Of a stretch of DNA of 64,000 nucleotides, positions 54,110-61,847 are shown one piece after another. The DNA lies in the NCBI RefSeq assembly GCF_014529935.1, contig NZ_JACVFC010000003.1:620001-684000 (forward strand), given 5' to 3'. The translations under genes were made by a program, and so were the position numbers. Under the pieces are notes generated by a model, which was given only the letters and a program-made list of their open reading frames with translations, made no database searches and was not told where the DNA came from. Within the stretch, counting starts at the first letter, position 1. The number at the start of each line of letters is the position of its first letter. The DNA is from Chitinophaga qingshengii (GTDB lineage: Bacteria; Bacteroidota; Bacteroidia; Chitinophagales; Chitinophagaceae).

Positions 54110-54913
54110 TCAGGTCAGTTTATAGTAGGGATGCTCGTGGGTGACTTCAAACCCCAGCTGCGCGGCGAGTCTACGGGAACCTGTGTTGCCGCCTCTGCAA
54201 GCCCATACCGGCTTCAGGTGCTGCTCCAGGAATAAGTTGTCAATCAGCGCTGCACAGGCATGATAAGCGTATCCCTTTCCCCGGAAAGCGGCAACGGTTT
54301 CGATCGCCAGCTCCGATATGCCGTTGCTGCCAAATGCTTCAAAGGCCATAGAGGCCAACTGGTCCTGGTAATATAAACAGTAGCCGGTACTACGGCTTAC
54401 AAACTCGTCGGCATTTTTCCAGAACTGACGCGGGATCACGGTGCCGCTCATATTTTCGTAATCAGCTGCGGTGGCGCGGACCACTTTTATAGCGGCGTCA
54501 GTTGGCTGCGGTTTGCGGCGCTCCTGGTATTTTTGGGGGTTGAAGATGAGATTCAGCCGGGTATCCCGCTCAATATGGAGCGTCAGCGCGGTTTCGCTGA
54601 ACAGCCGATCCAGTATCGGGTCCCAGGTGGAAGGGTAGGCCTGTAGCCATTCATCGCCCTGTCGCCGGCCATGTACGTTGGTAACGTATTCCTTTAACTC
54701 CTGGTGGAAGGATTTGTTGTCACTCTCACCATACAACAGCGACATACCGTACGGGTGAACGATATAAAACACCCGGGGATTGTCAGGATTGTCCGTATAT
54801 ACTTTGCCGTTAGCCTGCTGTTCCAGCACAGCTTCCGCAAAGAGTGTATTGATGGGTAATGTTTTTAAACTGGCTGCCAGTTGATAATATTTCGTTGGGT
54901 CAAATACTTTCAT
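54110..54913 (-). CDS. GNAT-family acetyltransferase, two-domain
   Basis: The 267-residue protein has an N-terminal ligand-recognition part (1-150) with no clear motif and a C-terminal GNAT core (about 155-265: YCLYYQDQLASMAFEAFG, ELAIETVAAFRGKGYAYHACAALID acetyl-CoA loop, ACRGGNTGSRRLAAQLGFE). The R/Q-x-x-G-x-G/A loop (RGKGYA) is intact. The extended form resembles the GNAT_acetyltr_2-type proteins. Substrate unknown. Confidence 0.85.
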   Translation of the reverse strand: MKVFDPTKYYQLAASLKTLPINTLFAEAVLEQQANGKVYTDNPDNPRVFYIVHPYGMSLLYGESDNKSFHQELKEYVTNVHGRRQGDEWLQAYPSTWDPILDRLFSETALTLHIERDTRLNLIFNPQKYQERRKPQPTDAAIKVVRATAADYENMSGTVIPRQFWKNADEFVSRSTGYCLYYQDQLASMAFEAFGSNGISELAIETVAAFRGKGYAYHACAALIDNLFLEQHLKPVWACRGGNTGSRRLAAQLGFEVTHEHPYYKLT

Positions 54914-54995
54914 CGCTGCAAAAACTGATTTGCTGCAAGTATAAGACTAAATATAGCAGGGCCGGTAGTCCGATGGAAAGAAGGAGGGTAGTCCG

Positions 54996-55382
54996 CTACT
55001 GCAATCGTGCAATCACGGGCGCCAGCTGTTTTTTGATATCCTCCACAATACTGTTAATCTTCGGCGTATAGCCACTAAAGTGAGTGTCGATATCCAAATA
55101 GCGGGCAGCGGTTTGTTCCGGTGTTATCTCCTGTAGTAATAATTTCAGCGGCGCTTCCATCACGGCTGCGGCATCCTGTTGCCACAATGCGTACAAATAC
55201 TGCGGATGAAAGAAAAACAACTGTCTCGCTTTGGGGAATATGTAACCATGACCAGCCAGTATCTGTTGCGGATTAATTTCATGGAGCAGTAACCAGCCAT
55301 TGTCCGTGATGGCTGTCCGGGCTTCGGACAATACGGTGTCAAAAGGTTTGTCCAGCAATAGGGTCTGATATTCGTTTTTCAT
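54996..55382 (-). CDS. DUF302 domain protein
   Basis: The 128-residue soluble protein matches DUF302: FDTVLSEARTAITDNGWLLLHEINPQQIL at the start, a strand QLFFFHPQYLYALWQQDAAAVMEAPLKLLLQE and a tyrosine-acid ending TAARYLDIDTHFSGY, then a short C-terminal helix. The family has an alpha-beta fold resembling PII-like proteins; its function is not established. It is a single gene on the minus strand, 82 bp upstream of the GNAT gene and divergent from the permease. Confidence 0.75.
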   Translation of the reverse strand: MKNEYQTLLLDKPFDTVLSEARTAITDNGWLLLHEINPQQILAGHGYIFPKARQLFFFHPQYLYALWQQDAAAVMEAPLKLLLQEITPEQTAARYLDIDTHFSGYTPKINSIVEDIKKQLAPVIARLQ

Positions 55383-55456
55383 CTTCCGGAAAAAAAATTA
55401 TAGAGGATATTTTATACATATAAGATAGTAGTTTTATCATTAACGGCAACATTAAA

Positions 55457-55494
55457 TTGTCCGGTTCCGGACAAATATTGTCCACGCGCGGACA
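55457..55494 (+). promoter_or_regulatory. Tandem TTGTCC-N6-GGACA operators upstream of the permease
   Basis: TTGTCCGGTTCCGGACAA (55457-55474) is an 18-bp perfect palindrome. TTGTCC-N6-GGACAG (55478-55495) is a second copy with 11 of 12 arm positions paired. The two start 21 bp apart, two helical turns, so both face the same side of the DNA. This fits tandem sites for a dimeric activator. Confidence 0.75.
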
Positions 55495-55549
55495 GCCAAA
55501 CGTGGAAGGAAAGCCCGTTAATGCCGGGAATACCGTATTTTCAGGAAGC

Positions 55550-55566
55550 GGCAGTATTCTTGTTGT
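55550..55566 (+). promoter_or_regulatory. Possible sigma-54 -24/-12 element
   Basis: CGGCAG-N5-TTGTT resembles TGGCAC-N5-TTGCW: GG is kept at -24, GT replaces GC at -12, with the correct 10-bp spacing. It lies about 55 bp downstream of the tandem operators and 23 bp before the ATG at 55590. Speculative. Confidence 0.35.
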
Positions 55567-55589
55567 CCATCTTACAAATCCTCATCGTC

Positions 55590-57986
55590 ATGCTAAGGAA
55601 TTATTTCAAGATCGCCTGGCGTAACCTGCTGCGTAACCCAGGATATTCCTTTATCAATATATTTGGTCTGGCTATCGGACTAAGCTGTTTTATCCTGATT
55701 CTGTTGTTTGTGCAGCATGAATCGACTTATGATCGTTTTCATCAGAAAGCCGACAGGATATTCCGGGTCATACAAAAACGGCCTGTCTCCAAAGGTGAAA
55801 GCTATTGGGCTACCACCTCTCCGGCGCTGGCTGGCACACTGTTGCGGGAGTTCCCCGAGGTAAAAGCCGCTACAGCTGTGGAAACGGCAGAAAACCCGTT
55901 GCTGACCCTGGGAGACAAACAGTTTCAACAAAAAGGCATCTTCGCCGACACGACCTTTCTGCAGTTCTTCGACTTCCCTTTGTTACAGGGTGACCGGGCA
56001 ACAGCGCTGAAATCTCCGGATGGCATTGTGTTAACGGCATCGCTGGCACGCACTATGTTCGGTAAGCAGGACCCCATGGGGAAAACGCTGTTGTACCAGG
56101 ACTCGCTGCCGCATATAGTGACTGGCATCATGGCGGACGTACCCGCCACTTCCCATATTCATTTCGACTATGTGCTGCCTGCTATGGCTAATCCGTTTTA
56201 TCGTGATTGTGTTACCCGGGAACCCTGGTTTAACAACGATTTATACACCTATGTCTTATTAGCCGATGGAGCCACTGCTGCGCAGCTGGAACAGAAAATG
56301 CGTACCTACATCGATGAAAAGTTGGCCCGCTGGCGGCCGGAAGACCGGCTCCGTTTTTTAACGCAACCACTGAAAGACATTCACCTGAAATCACAACATC
56401 TCGATGTCCGGGAGATAGAACAAAGTGGCAGCGATAAATACGTATATCTTTTCCTGGGCATCGGATTTATCATTCTGCTGCTGGCTTGTGTAAACTATAC
56501 CAACCTGGCGGTAGCCCGCGCCGCAAGAAGGGGCCGGGAAATAGGGCTGCGCAAAGTGGCCGGCGCGCTTCGTGGTCAGCTGATGGCCCAGTTTCTGGGT
56601 GAGTCGTTGATCATGACTGGTATTGCGCTCGTACTGGCGTTGGGGTTAGTACACTTGTTGTTGCCCTATTTTAGTCTGTTGATGGACCGTCCCCTGCGGA
56701 TGGAATACCTGGCTAATCCATACCTGGTACCGGGATTGTTACTGCTCCTGTTGCTGGTAAGTGTGTTGTCCGGCGGTTACCCGGCTTTCCTGATGACGGC
56801 CCTGCGTCCGGCGCAGGTACTCAAAGGCAAACAACAGCTCCGCGCCGGCGGCTTCAATTTGCAGCGGGTACTGATTGTAGGACAGTACGCGGTATCCATT
56901 GTATTGGTAGCCGGCAGTTTCATTATTTACCGGCAGATGCAGCTGGTACAACACCAAAACCTGGGTTACAACCGGGAACAGGTGCTGGCGGTGACGGTGA
57001 ACGACGAAGAACTGAGCCGTAATTACAATACTGTCCGTAAAGAATTACTGAATCATCCCGGTGTAGTGTCCATGAGTTATTCCTGGTATCTGCCTACCGC
57101 TATTAATACGAATCAGACCATGCGGGACTGGCTGGGTAGTAACGGCGAACGGCTATCCAACCGTATGACGAGCATCGACTATGATTTTTTGGATGTATAT
57201 GGCCTGCATATTGTGGCTGGACGGGGTTTCTCCCGGGACTTCGGAACAGATACCCTGGGTGCGCCCGTGGCAATCTTGAACGAAACAGCGGTGAAAGCAC
57301 TGGGCTGGACGCCCGAAGAAGCCATCGGACGAACATTTGACTATTCCGACGGTCGCGGTAAAAGAACTATCCTCGGGGTGGTGAAGGATTTTCATTTTAA
57401 TTCTATCCATCAGGTGCTGTCACCACTGGTGCTAACATTGGATAAGGGATCAACAGGATTTATCTCTGCCAGGGTACGGCCGGAAAAACTGTCTGAGACG
57501 ATTGCACTGTTTGAACATACTGTTAAACAGTTTTCACACTATCCGTTTGAGTACCAGTTCCTGGATGATAACTTTAATAAACTTTATATAAAAGATATCC
57601 GCCTGGGTAAGATGTTTGCCGGCTTCACGCTGCTGGCTATCCTCATCGCTTCCCTGGGCCTGTTTGGGCTCGCTGCCTACACTACCGAACAGCGACGCAA
57701 AGAGATCGGTGTACGGAAAGTACTGGGCGCTACAGTGGCTAATATCGTCACATTACTAAGTAGGGATTATATCAAACTGGTGTTCTTCGGTTTTGTGATC
57801 GCGGTGCCGTTAGCCTGGTATATCATGGACCGCTGGCTGGAAGATTTTGTATACCGTATCCGTATAGAGTGGTGGATGCTGGCCCTGGCGGGTCTGTTGG
57901 CTGCTGTAATAGCTTTGTTGACGGTGAGTTATCAATCTGTAAAAGCGGCGTTGATGAACCCGGTTAAATCGCTGAAAACGGAATAA
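55590..57986 (+). CDS. FtsX/MacB-like ABC transporter permease
   Basis: The 798-residue protein has an N-terminal helix (about 20-40; NPGYSFINIFGLAIGLSCFIL), a MacB-type periplasmic domain (about 55-270), three helices of the first FtsX region (about 285-425), a second MacB-like domain (about 450-645) and a final FtsX region (about 670-795; LRKVLGA-type VRKVLGATVANIVTLLSRDY). This double-FtsX plan is a very common Bacteroidota permease of macrolide/lipoprotein-type exporters. No ATPase is adjacent. The frame opens at 55521, but MLRNYFKIAWRNLLRNPGYS at 55590 is the family start. Tandem palindromes upstream suggest regulated expression. Confidence 0.93.
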   Translation: MLRNYFKIAWRNLLRNPGYSFINIFGLAIGLSCFILILLFVQHESTYDRFHQKADRIFRVIQKRPVSKGESYWATTSPALAGTLLREFPEVKAATAVETAENPLLTLGDKQFQQKGIFADTTFLQFFDFPLLQGDRATALKSPDGIVLTASLARTMFGKQDPMGKTLLYQDSLPHIVTGIMADVPATSHIHFDYVLPAMANPFYRDCVTREPWFNNDLYTYVLLADGATAAQLEQKMRTYIDEKLARWRPEDRLRFLTQPLKDIHLKSQHLDVREIEQSGSDKYVYLFLGIGFIILLLACVNYTNLAVARAARRGREIGLRKVAGALRGQLMAQFLGESLIMTGIALVLALGLVHLLLPYFSLLMDRPLRMEYLANPYLVPGLLLLLLLVSVLSGGYPAFLMTALRPAQVLKGKQQLRAGGFNLQRVLIVGQYAVSIVLVAGSFIIYRQMQLVQHQNLGYNREQVLAVTVNDEELSRNYNTVRKELLNHPGVVSMSYSWYLPTAINTNQTMRDWLGSNGERLSNRMTSIDYDFLDVYGLHIVAGRGFSRDFGTDTLGAPVAILNETAVKALGWTPEEAIGRTFDYSDGRGKRTILGVVKDFHFNSIHQVLSPLVLTLDKGSTGFISARVRPEKLSETIALFEHTVKQFSHYPFEYQFLDDNFNKLYIKDIRLGKMFAGFTLLAILIASLGLFGLAAYTTEQRRKEIGVRKVLGATVANIVTLLSRDYIKLVFFGFVIAVPLAWYIMDRWLEDFVYRIRIEWWMLALAGLLAAVIALLTVSYQSVKAALMNPVKSLKTE

Positions 57987-58016
57987 TAAAGTATATTGGT
58001 GGAATTATCTGTAGCT

Positions 58017-58667
58017 ATGAATACACAATTATCCGCCCTGTCCACTTTTAGAGAACGGGATAAGTTCTCCCACACAGCCTTCCGGGAGAGAGGCCTGAAT
58101 CCTTCAGATCCCCTTATTATAGAAGGCATGGAAAAATTTTTTAACGATTTGACAGATCAGTTGATCGCAGCAGCCCAACAAGACGCGAAGGAAAAAGTCT
58201 ATAAAAAGATGCTGAAAGATGCGCTTGATAAGATAGAGAAGGACGATTTCGATACGGAGGAAAGAGAAATGATCTGTGATTATTTTTATGATCTTGCCAA
58301 TATAACGGGTGTTGATTTTAAAGACCAGCTGAACAAATGGTTGTACGGCGGTTTTTTAGTCAACATGTTGAAAATGGCTTCCTTTATCAAAGGAAAAGAA
58401 AAAGTCGAAGAGGTGTATGCGCAATCCTGTACGGGATGTAATCAATCGCTCGAAGTACAGGTGATGCAGAAACAACCGGGGATACCAGAAGGAGACTGGT
58501 TAATTGGTCAATGCGAATCCTGCAAAGAATACAACCTCCTTACTTTTGGACCTGGCGCGAAAAACATTCGGTTTATCGGTTTTCATACAGTAGAAAGTCT
58601 GGGGAGGGATGAGTACACGGAAGAGCAGGCGAGAACACGCCTGGAACAAATCAAATTTTTCAGATGA
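58017..58667 (+). CDS. DUF4844-like protein with C-terminal zinc ribbon
   Basis: The 216-residue protein starts with a helical region that I recall as DUF4844 (about 5-125: LSTFRERDKFSHTAFRERGL ... ICDYFYDLANITGVDFKDQL) and ends with a four-Cys knuckle (SCTGCNQSLEVQV ... GQCESCKEYNLLTFG, about 138-180), likely zinc-binding. No enzyme motif. The frame opens at GTG 57996; the ATG at 58017 is used. Its TGA overlaps the ATG of the SRPBCC pseudogene (ATGA), and it starts 30 bp after the permease, so it could be in the same transcript. Confidence 0.7.
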   Translation: MNTQLSALSTFRERDKFSHTAFRERGLNPSDPLIIEGMEKFFNDLTDQLIAAAQQDAKEKVYKKMLKDALDKIEKDDFDTEEREMICDYFYDLANITGVDFKDQLNKWLYGGFLVNMLKMASFIKGKEKVEEVYAQSCTGCNQSLEVQVMQKQPGIPEGDWLIGQCESCKEYNLLTFGPGAKNIRFIGFHTVESLGRDEYTEEQARTRLEQIKFFR

Positions 58668-58799
58668 CCATGCTGGTAGACCAGACAACGAACGAAGTAT
58701 TTAATGCGGTGAATAATGTATGTGGCTGGTGGTCTGAAACTGAAGAGTTTACAGGACCTTATCACCACCGGTAAAGGACACCCCGATCTCAAAGCATAA
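58664..58799 (+). pseudogene. SRPBCC/AHSA1-domain gene with large internal deletion
   Basis: From the ATG at 58664 (coupled to the previous stop), the frame reads MTMLVDQTTNEVFNAVNNVC then GWWSETEE, the N-terminal strand and helix of an AHSA1/SRPBCC protein, and stops at 58772. The overlapping frame from about 58749 reads SLQDLITTGKGHPDLKA to TAA 58797-58799, the usual C-terminus of the same family. About 100 middle residues are missing and the two ends are out of frame. The junction is near 58745-58750. This is a dead gene remnant, not a small protein. Confidence 0.8.
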
Positions 58800-58826
58800 C
58801 AGTTTGGCCGGGTAACATAATTTCAG

Positions 58827-58862
58827 GATATTCGTTCCTGTTTGTTATCAGGAACGAATATC
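58827..58862 (+). promoter_or_regulatory. Perfect 14-bp hairpin directly before a start codon
   Basis: GATATTCGTTCCTG (58827-58840) and CAGGAACGAATATC (58849-58862) pair perfectly around an 8-nt loop, 3 nt before the ATG at 58866. There is no T-run. It would hide the ribosome-binding area, or be a protein-binding or mRNA-stability element; it could also be the 3' end structure of the dead gene before it. Confidence 0.65.
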
Positions 58863-58865
58863 ACT

Positions 58866-59762
58866 ATGCAGATAGAAATTACAGATACCCGCTTTGCCAT
58901 CAACGGCGTTGAGATGCACTTCCCACTGGATATTCTACAATTAAAAACGTTGCTGGGAGAGCCGCGTCATGTCATTAAACAACATAACCAGATTTATACC
59001 TGGGATACGCTGGGTATGCTGGCCTATTCCAAAAAAGGCCGTGAAGCGGAAGGGCTCACCTTCGACCTCAGGGTCCGTGATTTCGATTTCTCTCCGGCTT
59101 CGCCGTTTACAGGGCAGTTGACCATCAAGGGAATGGACTACCAGGCTTATTTTCAGCAAAACCGTAAATCGGCCAGAAAGGCCAGCAAATGGGATGAAGG
59201 CGGTACGCTTACCGTCGGCAACATAGATGTTTGGGTAGATATGGAAGAAGGGGTGATGACAGATGTGGAACTGAGTCAACATACACCACCGGAGCCGAAA
59301 GTATATTCCGATAAATACAAGCATCAGCCCATTAGTGGTGAGAAAATCGAATTCGCGGATTTTAACTTCAAACTGGCCGTGATACAGGAGCTGTATGATA
59401 AAAACCTGCTGACGCCCGTATTCGACTTATATGAGTTTGTAAAGAATTACCAGGGCCGCGAAATAGATATCGAAGCAGAAGGATATGAATTTATTCCGGA
59501 AGTCACAGCCTATTTTGAAGCATTGGAAATCGACCGGAAGTTAGCCCCTCACGTCACTGAAATTTACCAGGATGGCGGTAACGACATCTATCTCCAGGTA
59601 TTAAGGTTCTGGGATGGGGAAGACGATACCTTCAATATAAAGAATTTTGAAGATGTCAAACATTTTCCCAACCTGAAGCGGATGACCCTTTTTTATGCAG
59701 ATAATATGGCGGAAATACAGGCACAGCTGGCAGAGAAGGGAATTACTGCAGAACCGCTGTAA
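58866..59762 (+). CDS. DUF7738/DUF6892-like protein, unknown function
   Basis: The 298-residue soluble protein has an N-terminal domain (about 1-140; MQIEITDTRFAINGVEMHFP ... IYTWDTLGMLAYSKKG) and a C-terminal domain (about 160-298; DFNFKLAVIQELYDKNLLTPVFDLYEFVKNY ... YFEALEIDRKLAPHVTEIYQDGGNDIYLQVLRFWDGEDDTF) that I recall as DUF6892, found in immunity-like gene sets. No catalytic motif is seen. The frame opens at TTG 58842; the ATG at 58866 is used. A perfect hairpin lies right before it. Confidence 0.65.
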   Translation: MQIEITDTRFAINGVEMHFPLDILQLKTLLGEPRHVIKQHNQIYTWDTLGMLAYSKKGREAEGLTFDLRVRDFDFSPASPFTGQLTIKGMDYQAYFQQNRKSARKASKWDEGGTLTVGNIDVWVDMEEGVMTDVELSQHTPPEPKVYSDKYKHQPISGEKIEFADFNFKLAVIQELYDKNLLTPVFDLYEFVKNYQGREIDIEAEGYEFIPEVTAYFEALEIDRKLAPHVTEIYQDGGNDIYLQVLRFWDGEDDTFNIKNFEDVKHFPNLKRMTLFYADNMAEIQAQLAEKGITAEPL

Positions 59763-59794
59763 ATCATCCCCCTGGTTTTATCCTTTGATTTGTA

Positions 59795-59802
59795 TAGTTT
59801 TG
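59795..59802 (+). promoter_or_regulatory. -7 box directly upstream of the AraC gene
   Basis: TAGTTTTG matches TAnnTTTG and ends 4 nt before the ATG at 59807, as for the genes at 23947 and 27691. A clear -33 box is not seen. Confidence 0.5.
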
Positions 59803-59806
59803 GAAG

Positions 59807-60694
59807 ATGGCAAAACAGGAAACCATCGCAGCGTTTTACGATGACAGGGGCATCCTCCGTGAAGACGCCCGTATGTTTAATGTGTTTGAAAACGGCGATC
59901 ACTGCACGGTACCGCATATCTATAACCGGCGCGACTACTATAAGGTATCCCTGTTACAGGGGAAAAGCCGGTTGAGCTGGCATGACCAGGAAATCGTGAT
60001 AGACCGGCCGGCGCTGGTGTTTTTTAACCCGCTGACGCCTTTTGGATGGGAACCTGTTTCTGCCGCGCAACCCGGGTTCTTTTGTATGTTTCAAAAATCC
60101 TTTTTACAGGAGTTGCAACGCAACGAGAGCATACAAAATGCGCCGCTGTTCAAGCGGGGCAGCAGCCCGGTATTTTTCCTGGACCGCTCCCGGGAAAAGC
60201 GGGTCAGTGGAATCTTTCAACAGATGCTGGCAGAGGTGCGATCAGACTACATCTACAAATATGACCTGTTACGTAATTACCTGCAATTGCTCATACATGA
60301 GGCGCTGAAGATAACGCCCCATACCATCAGTATCCGGCATCAGAACGCGGCGGAACGTATTACCGCACATTTTTTTGAACGCATGGAACGGGAATTCCCC
60401 ATCGATGCACCGGGGCGCTCGCTGGAGCTGAAGGCTGCCGGTGATTATGCAAAGGAACTGGCCGTGCATGTCAACCACCTGAATCACGCGGTACGCGAGG
60501 TTACCGGTAAATCCACCTCCGTCCATATTTCCGACCGCATACTGGCAGAAGCCACGGCGCTGCTACGGCATACCGATTGGCCGGTGGCTACCATCGCCCA
60601 TAGCCTGGGTTTTGAAACCCCTAATTATTTCTATCACTTCTTCAAAAAACACACAGGACATCCCCCTGGACATATACGTTCTCATTCTCTTTGA
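59807..60694 (+). CDS. AraC-family transcriptional regulator
   Basis: The 295-residue protein has an N-terminal cupin-like sensor (about 20-130; YKVSLLQGKSRLSWHDQEIVIDRPALVFFNP) and a C-terminal AraC DNA-binding domain (about 195-290; YAKELAVHVNHLNHAVREVTGKS and VATIAHSLGFETPNYFYHFFKKHTGHPP). It lies 81 bp before a zinc alcohol dehydrogenase, an arrangement seen often in Bacteroidota where the AraC protein controls the dehydrogenase. Confidence 0.93.
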   Translation: MAKQETIAAFYDDRGILREDARMFNVFENGDHCTVPHIYNRRDYYKVSLLQGKSRLSWHDQEIVIDRPALVFFNPLTPFGWEPVSAAQPGFFCMFQKSFLQELQRNESIQNAPLFKRGSSPVFFLDRSREKRVSGIFQQMLAEVRSDYIYKYDLLRNYLQLLIHEALKITPHTISIRHQNAAERITAHFFERMEREFPIDAPGRSLELKAAGDYAKELAVHVNHLNHAVREVTGKSTSVHISDRILAEATALLRHTDWPVATIAHSLGFETPNYFYHFFKKHTGHPPGHIRSHSL

Positions 60695-60775
60695 TTTTTA
60701 TACTATTCTCTTTGATGTAAATAGTTCTGACGTTGCCCGCCGGTGTAATTTTACAACCTGAAAAAATGTTGTAAT

Positions 60776-61792
60776 ATGACGAAAGTTACCGGCTACGCGG
60801 CACCTGCGCCTCATGGAAGGCTAGAGAAATTTGAATATGAATTACCGGAGATAGGCCCGGAGCACATAGATATCCGGGTGGCTTACTGCGGACTTTGCCA
60901 TTCAGACCTGAGCATGATCAATAATGACTGGGGCTTTTCACAGTATCCGCTGGTGCCGGGCCATGAAATAGTAGGAACAGTCATCAGAACAGGAGACCGT
61001 GTAAAAGGCATCCGGGTAGGCGATAAAGTAGGCCTCAGCTGGTTCTCCGAATCGTGTATGCATTGCCGTCATTGCCTGGAAGGTAACCAGCAATTATGCG
61101 GAGAGGCTGAACAGGTAGTGGTGGGCCGTCACGGCGGCTTTGCGGATGTGGTGCGCGGACATTGGTCCTGGGTAATTCCATTGCCGGAGAACATTGATAT
61201 GGCGAAAGCCGGACCGCTGCTCTGTGCGGGGCTGACCGTCTTTAATCCACTCTTACTGGAAGGGGTAAAACCGACCGATTGTGTAGGCGTTATCGGTATT
61301 GGCGGCCTCGGTCATCTGGCGCTGCGTTTCCTCAAACACTGGGGTTGCGAGGTCGTAGCCTTTAGTTCCAATCCTTCCAAGTACGAGGAGATCCTGCAGA
61401 TGGGCGCTTCCCGCGTGATAGATTCTACAGATGCTGCTGCACTACGTTCCGTACAAGGTCAGCTCGATTTTATCCTGAGTACGGCGAATGTATCGCTGGA
61501 CTGGAATATTTTTCTCAGCTGCCTGGCGCCCAAAGGGAAATTTCATACGGTAGGCATCATTCCTGACCCTATTTCCGTTCCTGTTTTTGATATCATCGCC
61601 GGACAAAAATCTGTTGCCGGCAGCCCCGGTGGCGGTCCCGCTGTGATCCGGACCATGCTTGATTTCTGTGTGCGCCACAATATTTATCCAACCATAGAGG
61701 AGTTTCCGATGCACCAGGTGAACGAGGCCATCCGGCATCTGGAAACCGGACAAGCCCGGTACAGGATAGTGTTGAAGAACGATCAACGGTAG
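60776..61792 (+). CDS. Zinc-dependent NAD(P)-alcohol dehydrogenase (CAD/YahK-like)
   Basis: The 338-residue MDR-family enzyme has the catalytic zinc site (CGLCHSDL, PGHEIVG), a structural zinc loop (CMHCRHCLEGNQQLC, four Cys) and the Rossmann motif GVIGIGGLGHLALRF. The ending is typical. It interconverts aldehydes and alcohols with NADP(H), as in the cinnamyl/aldehyde reductase branch. It follows the AraC gene by 81 bp, probably its target, perhaps in aldehyde detoxification. Confidence 0.93.
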   Translation: MTKVTGYAAPAPHGRLEKFEYELPEIGPEHIDIRVAYCGLCHSDLSMINNDWGFSQYPLVPGHEIVGTVIRTGDRVKGIRVGDKVGLSWFSESCMHCRHCLEGNQQLCGEAEQVVVGRHGGFADVVRGHWSWVIPLPENIDMAKAGPLLCAGLTVFNPLLLEGVKPTDCVGVIGIGGLGHLALRFLKHWGCEVVAFSSNPSKYEEILQMGASRVIDSTDAAALRSVQGQLDFILSTANVSLDWNIFLSCLAPKGKFHTVGIIPDPISVPVFDIIAGQKSVAGSPGGGPAVIRTMLDFCVRHNIYPTIEEFPMHQVNEAIRHLETGQARYRIVLKNDQR

Positions 61793-61798
61793 AAAGTC

Positions 61799-61843
61799 GG
61801 TGGTAATGTATTTAGTTTTCGTAAATTGAATGCATTAACCACC
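61799..61843 (+). repeat. Imperfect inverted repeat before the PAS kinase
   Basis: GGTGGTAATG (61799-61808) pairs with CATTAACCACC (61833-61843) with one bulged base across 24 nt. It ends 4 bp before the kinase ATG and starts 6 bp after the dehydrogenase stop. It may end the upstream transcript or regulate the kinase. Confidence 0.4.
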
Positions 61844-61847
61844 TACT

